A DNA stretch of 19,735 nucleotides. Origin: DSAR01 sp034437315. GTDB taxonomy: Bacteria > Chloroflexota > Anaerolineae > B4-G1. The first letter of the stretch is position 1. Every line of letters starts with the position of its first letter. The notes below the pieces were generated by a model that saw nothing but the letters and a program-made list of their open reading frames with translations, had not been told where the DNA came from and ran no database searches. Where the stretch lies: contig DAOTUC010000311.1 in assembly GCA_034437315.1 (NCBI GenBank), positions 1 to 19,735 on the forward strand. The letters run 5' to 3'. The position numbers and the translations under genes are program-made. Positions 15,610 to 19,735 of the stretch are shown here, in pieces.

Positions 15610-17655
15610 ATGACGACACATCAAGAGTTCCTGGCGCCGACCCAAACAGACCTGGATCAGCCAGCTGAAGCGCGGCCGGTGGTCGTGGCGTTGACCGGAC
15701 AGCCAAACGTTGGCAAGTCGACCGTCTTCAATCTGCTCACCGGGCTCAATCAACACGTCGGCAATTGGCCGGGCAAGACGGTCGAACGGAAAGAGGGCGG
15801 CTTTTCCTACAACGGGACCGCCTATCGCTTGATTGACCTGCCCGGCACGTATAGCTTGACCGCCAACTCGGCCGAGGAGGTCGTCACACGGGAGTTCATT
15901 ATCCGGGAGCAGCCGGATGTGGTGGTCGCCCTGGTGGACGCCGCGATCTTGGAACGGAGCCTGTACCTGGTGGCGGAATTGTTATCCCTGCCAGCGCCCG
16001 TCGTCGTGGGTTTGAATATGATCGATGTGGCCGAGCAGGAAGGGATGACGATTGAGCCGGAGGTGCTGGAGGCCGCATTGGGCGCGCCGGTCGTGCCGAT
16101 GACGGCGACCAAGAACATCGGCGTGCAAGCCCTCCTGGAGGCGGTCGATCAAATCGTCAAGGGGAAAACGATCTATACGCCCAAACCACCCCAAATTCGG
16201 GCCGATCACCAGGAAGTTCTGGCGGAAATTGAACGCTTAATCGACCGATGTGTGCCGCCGCCCTATCCCCAGGATTGGGTAGCGCTGAAACTATTGGAAG
16301 GAGACCGGGAAATCACGCGCATGATGCGGGATTGCCTGGAAGACGAGCAGTGGCGACAGGTGCACGACGTGTTGCGCGATCATGATGACGCGCTGGTGGC
16401 TGTCGCCGGCGGGCGCTACGAGTGGATCGGGCGCATGGTGCGCGCCGCCGTCACCCGTCCCATGACCGGCCCAATCGGATTGACGGAACGCCTGGATCGT
16501 TGGGCCACCCATCCCCTGTGGGGGCTCCTGATTCTAGCCGGCATTATGGGCCTGACGTTCTGGCTGACCTTCGCCGTCGGTACGCCCGTACAGGATCTCC
16601 TCGACGTCTACGTGGTGGGTGGGTTGGTCGATTTGACGCACATAGGCCTGTCCGGCGCGCCGGCCTGGCTCGTCGGCCTGATCGCCGACGGCGTCATCGG
16701 CGGGGTCGGGGCGATGATCACCTTTTTGCCCATCCTGGTCATTTTCTTCGCCGTCATGGGTATCCTGGAGGACGTGGGATACATGGCGCGGGCGGCCTAC
16801 GTGATGGATAGCTTTATGCACCTGATGGGGCTGCACGGCAAATCTTTCCTCCCCCTCTTTTTAGGCTTCGGATGCAACGTCCCGGCCGTATTGGGCGCTC
16901 GCGTGGTCGAATCCCGGCGCGCCCAGTTGTTGACCATCCTGCTGGCGCCGCTGGTGCCATGCACGGCCCGGATGACGGTTATCGCTTTCCTGGCGCCGGC
17001 CTTCTTTGGCCCGGCCGCCCCCCTCGTATCCTGGGGACTGGTGGTGTTGGCCCTGGTGGTCTTGGCGCTCTCCGGCGTGCTGATGAGCAAGACCATCTTT
17101 CGAGGGCAGCGGGCAGCTTTCATTATGGAACTGCCCCTTTACCATCTGCCTAACTGGCGCACCATCGGCCTGTTAGTCTGGCAACGCAGCCTATCCTTCC
17201 TCAAGAAGGCCGGGACGCTGATCCTGGCGATTTCTATCGTCGTGTGGGCGCTCTCTGTATTTCCGACCGGCGAGGTGGAAACCAGTTTGTTGGCTGCTAT
17301 CGGGCGGTTTTTGGTCCCCGTCGGCCAATTGATGGGTTTCGATTGGCGGCTGATGGTGGCCCTATTGACCAGTTTCATCGCCAAGGAAAACGCCGTCGCT
17401 ACGTTGGGCGTCATCTTTGGCGCAGGAGATGGCGGCGGGTTGGCGGATACGTTGGCCCGCACATTCTCCGCGCCCACCGCCCTGGCCTTCCTGGTGGTGC
17501 AGATGCTCTTTATTCCCTGTGTGGGCACCATGGCGGTCGTTAAACAGGAAACCGATTCCTGGGGCTGGACCGCCTTCAGCGTGGGTTTCCTCCTGGTGGT
17601 CTCCCTGATCGTCGGCGTAGCCACATTCTGGCTGGCGAATCTGTTGGGATTATAG
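15610..17655 (+). CDS. feoB: Ferrous iron transporter FeoB
   Basis: A 681-residue FeoB: an N-terminal cytosolic G domain and a polytopic membrane core. G1 is GQPNVGKST (30-38), VGNWPGKTVE covers the switch region, G3 is DLPG (76-79) and G4 is NMID (136-139). A helical spacer (about 190-290) precedes the membrane part. The two Gate motifs are visible: GCNVPA with Cys422, and PCVGTM with Cys637. It imports Fe(II), probably driven or gated by GTP hydrolysis. The length is somewhat short against the about 770 residues of the E. coli protein, with no C-terminal cytosolic extension; the FeoC-like protein is a separate gene downstream. The ATG follows AAGGT by nine bases, directly behind feoA. Confidence 0.95.
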   Translation: MTTHQEFLAPTQTDLDQPAEARPVVVALTGQPNVGKSTVFNLLTGLNQHVGNWPGKTVERKEGGFSYNGTAYRLIDLPGTYSLTANSAEEVVTREFIIREQPDVVVALVDAAILERSLYLVAELLSLPAPVVVGLNMIDVAEQEGMTIEPEVLEAALGAPVVPMTATKNIGVQALLEAVDQIVKGKTIYTPKPPQIRADHQEVLAEIERLIDRCVPPPYPQDWVALKLLEGDREITRMMRDCLEDEQWRQVHDVLRDHDDALVAVAGGRYEWIGRMVRAAVTRPMTGPIGLTERLDRWATHPLWGLLILAGIMGLTFWLTFAVGTPVQDLLDVYVVGGLVDLTHIGLSGAPAWLVGLIADGVIGGVGAMITFLPILVIFFAVMGILEDVGYMARAAYVMDSFMHLMGLHGKSFLPLFLGFGCNVPAVLGARVVESRRAQLLTILLAPLVPCTARMTVIAFLAPAFFGPAAPLVSWGLVVLALVVLALSGVLMSKTIFRGQRAAFIMELPLYHLPNWRTIGLLVWQRSLSFLKKAGTLILAISIVVWALSVFPTGEVETSLLAAIGRFLVPVGQLMGFDWRLMVALLTSFIAKENAVATLGVIFGAGDGGGLADTLARTFSAPTALAFLVVQMLFIPCVGTMAVVKQETDSWGWTAFSVGFLLVVSLIVGVATFWLANLLGL

Positions 17656-17674
17656 CTCGATTCTCTCCTTTGAT

Positions 17675-17718
17675 GATGAAGGTCTCCCGGCGCGGCGTCG
17701 ATCTGGGAGACCTTCATC
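17675..17718 (+). terminator. 14-bp perfect stem-loop after feoB
   Basis: GATGAAGGTCTCCC (17675-17688) and GGGAGACCTTCATC (17705-17718) are perfect inverted repeats around a 16-base loop, 19 bases after the feoB stop. No T tract follows directly (only TTTT at 17731-17734, after CGCTATGAGCGC), so this may be a leaky terminator, an RNA-stability element, or a member of a dispersed palindrome family. Confidence 0.6.
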
Positions 17719-17744
17719 CGCTATGAGCGCTTTTGGAGTGAGAT

Positions 17745-18899
17745 ATGTCCAAGTTAGAGCGTTATGTCCTGATCGGCCTGCTGGCGATGGTTGGCCTGGC
17801 GGTGTTGGTCATCATCGTGATGCCGGGGTTGGACAGCAGGTCGCCGGAGACGGATCAACCCCTGGCGGTCGGTGAGACGGAGACGATGCCAGCGCGCGTG
17901 ATCGAGGTGCTGGAGGAGGGGACGGTCGAACTGGGCGAGGGGATCAGCCAACCGTACCAGCGCTTGCTGTTGCGCGTCGAGGGCGGATCGCTCAAGGGGC
18001 AGGAAATCGAGGTGGAGGAGGGAACGATCAACCTTATCACCCAGGAGCGATTGTTCCATCCAGGCGACCGGGTCTACGTGCAGCGGGCGGTGGGGCCGAA
18101 CGACGACCGGATCTACGTATCTGATTTTATCCGCACCGCCCCCCTCGTCTGGATCGGCGGGCTGTTTGTGGTGCTGGTCCTGCTGGTGGGGCGCGGGCGC
18201 GGCGGGCGGGCGCTGGCGGGTACGGCGGTCAGCCTGGCGGTGGTTTTCGTCTTCATTCTGCCGCAGATCAAGGCCGGCGGGGATCCGGTGCTGGTCAGCG
18301 TCGCCGGTTCCATCGGGCTATTGGCCACTTCCACCTATTTGATTTATGGGTGGAACCTCAAAGCCCACGCCGCCGTAATCGGTATGATGGTGAGCTTGCT
18401 CCTCACCGGCGGGCTAGCGTGGCTGTTCGTGGGTTGGACCCGCCTGACCGGCATGGGGATGGAGGAGAGCGCCTACCTGGTGATGGAACTGGGGGCGGAC
18501 CTTGACTTTCGGGGGCTCGTGTTGGGCGGCATCATCATCGGTTCGCTGGGCGTGCTGGATGACGTGTGTGTGGCGCAGGCGTCGGCGGTGTTCGAGTTGG
18601 TCAACGCCAACCGGGATTTGAGCTGGCGGGAGTTATTCCGCAGGAGCCTCAACATCGGGCGCGACCACATCGCCGCGATGGTCAACACCCTGCTCCTGGC
18701 CTACGCCGGGGCCTCAATGCCCCTGCTATTAGTCTTCACGATCTACCAGGAACCGATCTGGCGACGCATCAACCGGGAACCCATCGCCGAGGAGATCGTG
18801 CGGACGCTCGTGGGTAGCGTGGGATTGGTGTTGGCGGTACCCATTACCGGGCTGGCGGCGAGTCTATTAGCCCGTTGGGCGGTGCATAGAGAGAAATAG
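17745..18899 (+). CDS. YibE/F family membrane protein
   Basis: A 384-residue polytopic membrane protein. An N-terminal helix (8-28) is followed by an about 100-residue soluble, beta-rich segment (30-130) and then roughly seven helices (133-149, 156-172, 182-201, 207-231, 257-275, 309-333, 350-376). The diagnostic YibE/F stretches are GVLDDVCVAQASAVFEL (269-285) and GRDHIAAMVNTLLLAYAGAS (305-324), with conserved Asp, His and Asn within membrane segments. The family's transport function is not well established. Its place between feoB and a FeoC-like gene suggests a role tied to metal or membrane homeostasis, but that is inference from position. GGAG lies six bases before the ATG. Confidence 0.85.
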   Translation: MSKLERYVLIGLLAMVGLAVLVIIVMPGLDSRSPETDQPLAVGETETMPARVIEVLEEGTVELGEGISQPYQRLLLRVEGGSLKGQEIEVEEGTINLITQERLFHPGDRVYVQRAVGPNDDRIYVSDFIRTAPLVWIGGLFVVLVLLVGRGRGGRALAGTAVSLAVVFVFILPQIKAGGDPVLVSVAGSIGLLATSTYLIYGWNLKAHAAVIGMMVSLLLTGGLAWLFVGWTRLTGMGMEESAYLVMELGADLDFRGLVLGGIIIGSLGVLDDVCVAQASAVFELVNANRDLSWRELFRRSLNIGRDHIAAMVNTLLLAYAGASMPLLLVFTIYQEPIWRRINREPIAEEIVRTLVGSVGLVLAVPITGLAASLLARWAVHREK

Positions 18900-18915
18900 G
18901 CGTGAGAAAGGTAAA

Positions 18916-19167
18916 ATGATGTTAAGTCGATTGCTCGAAACGCTGAAATCTGGCGGCGTGCGCCGAGTCGCCGACCTGGCGCGCGAATTGGGGACGACGC
19001 CGGAGTTGGTGGAAATCATGTTAGAAGACCTGACCCGAATGGGCTATCTCAAACAGGCTGGCGGGGCTTGCAGCGGCGCGTGCACCCATTGTGAGATGGC
19101 GGGATTTTGCGCGGCCGGGACGCAAGGGCAGTTGTGGGTCCTGACAGAAAAAGCGGATCAACGATGA
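18916..19167 (+). CDS. FeoC-like winged-helix protein with Cys cluster
   Basis: 83 residues. An N-terminal helix-turn-helix/winged-helix (about 3-46, VADLARELGTTPELVEIML) is followed by a loop with four cysteines, C52-x3-C56-x2-C59-x5-C65, then a short strand WVLTEK. This is the layout of FeoC-like proteins, in which the cysteines can bind an Fe-S cluster and the protein modulates FeoB or transcription. AAAGGTAAA precedes the double ATG. It lies 16 bases after the YibE/F gene and overlaps the next gene by ATGA, so all are likely one transcript. Whether it acts on FeoB stability or on DNA cannot be told from sequence. Confidence 0.82.
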   Translation: MMLSRLLETLKSGGVRRVADLARELGTTPELVEIMLEDLTRMGYLKQAGGACSGACTHCEMAGFCAAGTQGQLWVLTEKADQR

Positions 19168-19670
19168 ATTGTAAAAATTGCGGCGCGCCGATGACGTTTG
19201 TCTGGGGACGGGACTACTTCTTCTGTGAATATTGCCACACCTACAGCTTGCCGGAACAGTCGATTGACGGCGTGACGACCCTTGGCGAAGAGAGCCACAT
19301 TTTGTGCCCCGTCTGTCAGGAGAACCTGATCCTGGCCTCTGTCGCCAGGACGCGCGTCTTGCGGTGCGCCAAATGTCGCGGACTCCTTACACAACAGGAG
19401 ACTTTCCGAGACATTGTACAGCATCTGCGGACTCACGCCTCAGGCCCGCCAGACATACCAACGCCCATCAATCGAGAGGAATTGAAACGCCGAATTCAGT
19501 GCCCTCATTGTCACAGGGTGATGGAGACGCACCCTTACTATGGGCCCGGTAACATCGTGATCGATACCTGCATCAATTGTGGCGTCATCTGGCTGGATTA
19601 CGGGGAATTGAAAAAAGTGGAGGATGCGCCAGGGCGTGATCGAGGCGCAACGCGGCGAGCGTCAATCTAA
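19164..19670 (+). CDS. Protein with three predicted zinc ribbons
   Basis: A 168-residue protein with six CxxC knuckles in three pairs: Cys3/6 with 21/24, Cys48/51 with 68/71, and Cys113/116 with 136/139. Each pair should chelate one zinc. The last ends in CGVIWLDYGEL, the signature of TFIIB-type zinc ribbons (zf-TFIIB, PF13453-like). I do not recognise a specific function; such proteins are often annotated as hypothetical zinc-binding proteins. ATG 19164 is chosen because it overlaps the previous stop (ATGA) and starts directly with the first knuckle. A longer frame from 19107 would read through the FeoC-like gene and adds unlikely sequence. Co-transcription with the iron operon suggests a metal-related or redox role. 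The tail after residue 150 is basic and polar. Confidence 0.75.
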   Translation: MNCKNCGAPMTFVWGRDYFFCEYCHTYSLPEQSIDGVTTLGEESHILCPVCQENLILASVARTRVLRCAKCRGLLTQQETFRDIVQHLRTHASGPPDIPTPINREELKRRIQCPHCHRVMETHPYYGPGNIVIDTCINCGVIWLDYGELKKVEDAPGRDRGATRRASI

Positions 19671-19689
19671 AAAGCCGAAGGGAACAGAC

Positions 19690-19718
19690 TTGACAACCCT
19701 TTAGGGCAAGGCTACAAT
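19690..19718 (+). promoter_or_regulatory. Near-consensus sigma70 promoter reading out of the window
   Basis: A perfect -35 TTGACA (19690-19695), a 17-base spacer and TACAAT (19713-19718). The spacer contains CCCTTTAGGG (CCCT/AGGG arms), a possible small operator. The gene it drives lies beyond position 19735. Confidence 0.75.
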
Positions 19719-19735
19719 ACAAGTAATTGCCGGAG

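Noticed and set aside
19107..19163. Longer frame for the zinc-ribbon protein
   Set aside because: It would read inside the FeoC-like gene in another frame; the ATG at 19164 overlaps the previous stop and begins directly with the first CxxC.

Overview
The window is about 20 kb of gene-dense DNA of moderately high GC. It reads as one bacterial contig, probably from Chloroflexota (Anaerolineae or a nearby class). That assignment is an inference from three things: stacked hybrid histidine kinases, a 7TM-type kinase of a kind common in that phylum, and short GTAGGGAGTAAGG-type repeats inside genes. A filamentous cyanobacterium-like source cannot be fully excluded. Almost everything is on the + strand. 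I see no tRNA, rRNA, CRISPR array, transposase or phage gene.

Region A (1-604): a cyclic-nucleotide-binding protein on the - strand runs off the left edge. It is separated by a 278-base divergent intergenic region, with a good sigma70-like promoter facing right, from the signalling operon.

Region B (605-14745): seven tightly spaced signalling genes. In order they are an Hpt phosphotransfer protein, two paralogous 6-TM hybrid kinases (each HisKA-HATPase-REC-REC), a 7TM-PAS hybrid kinase (HisKA-HATPase-REC), a REC-class III nucleotide cyclase, a Cache-HAMP-PAS protein that ends in REC but has no kinase core, and a REC-HisKA-HATPase kinase. None of them carries a DNA-binding output domain. The only visible output is the cyclase, whose residues predict adenylate cyclase, and the divergent neighbour has a cAMP-type binding pocket. 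I therefore infer a multi-input phosphorelay that converges on cAMP. One REC module is nearly identical (about 97%) in two of the kinases. Two kinases carry repeat-like inverted-repeat segments inserted in frame in loops of the ATPase domain.

Region C (14746-19670): an iron-uptake operon. A sigma70-like promoter with a 7-1-7 Fur box over the expected start site precedes fur, feoA and feoB. A 14-bp stem-loop follows, then a YibE/F membrane protein, a FeoC-like winged-helix protein with four cysteines, and a protein with three predicted zinc ribbons. The Fur repressor therefore probably controls itself and its own ferrous iron transporter.

The right edge (19690-19718) holds a near-consensus promoter (TTGACA, 17 bases, TACAAT) for a gene beyond the window.
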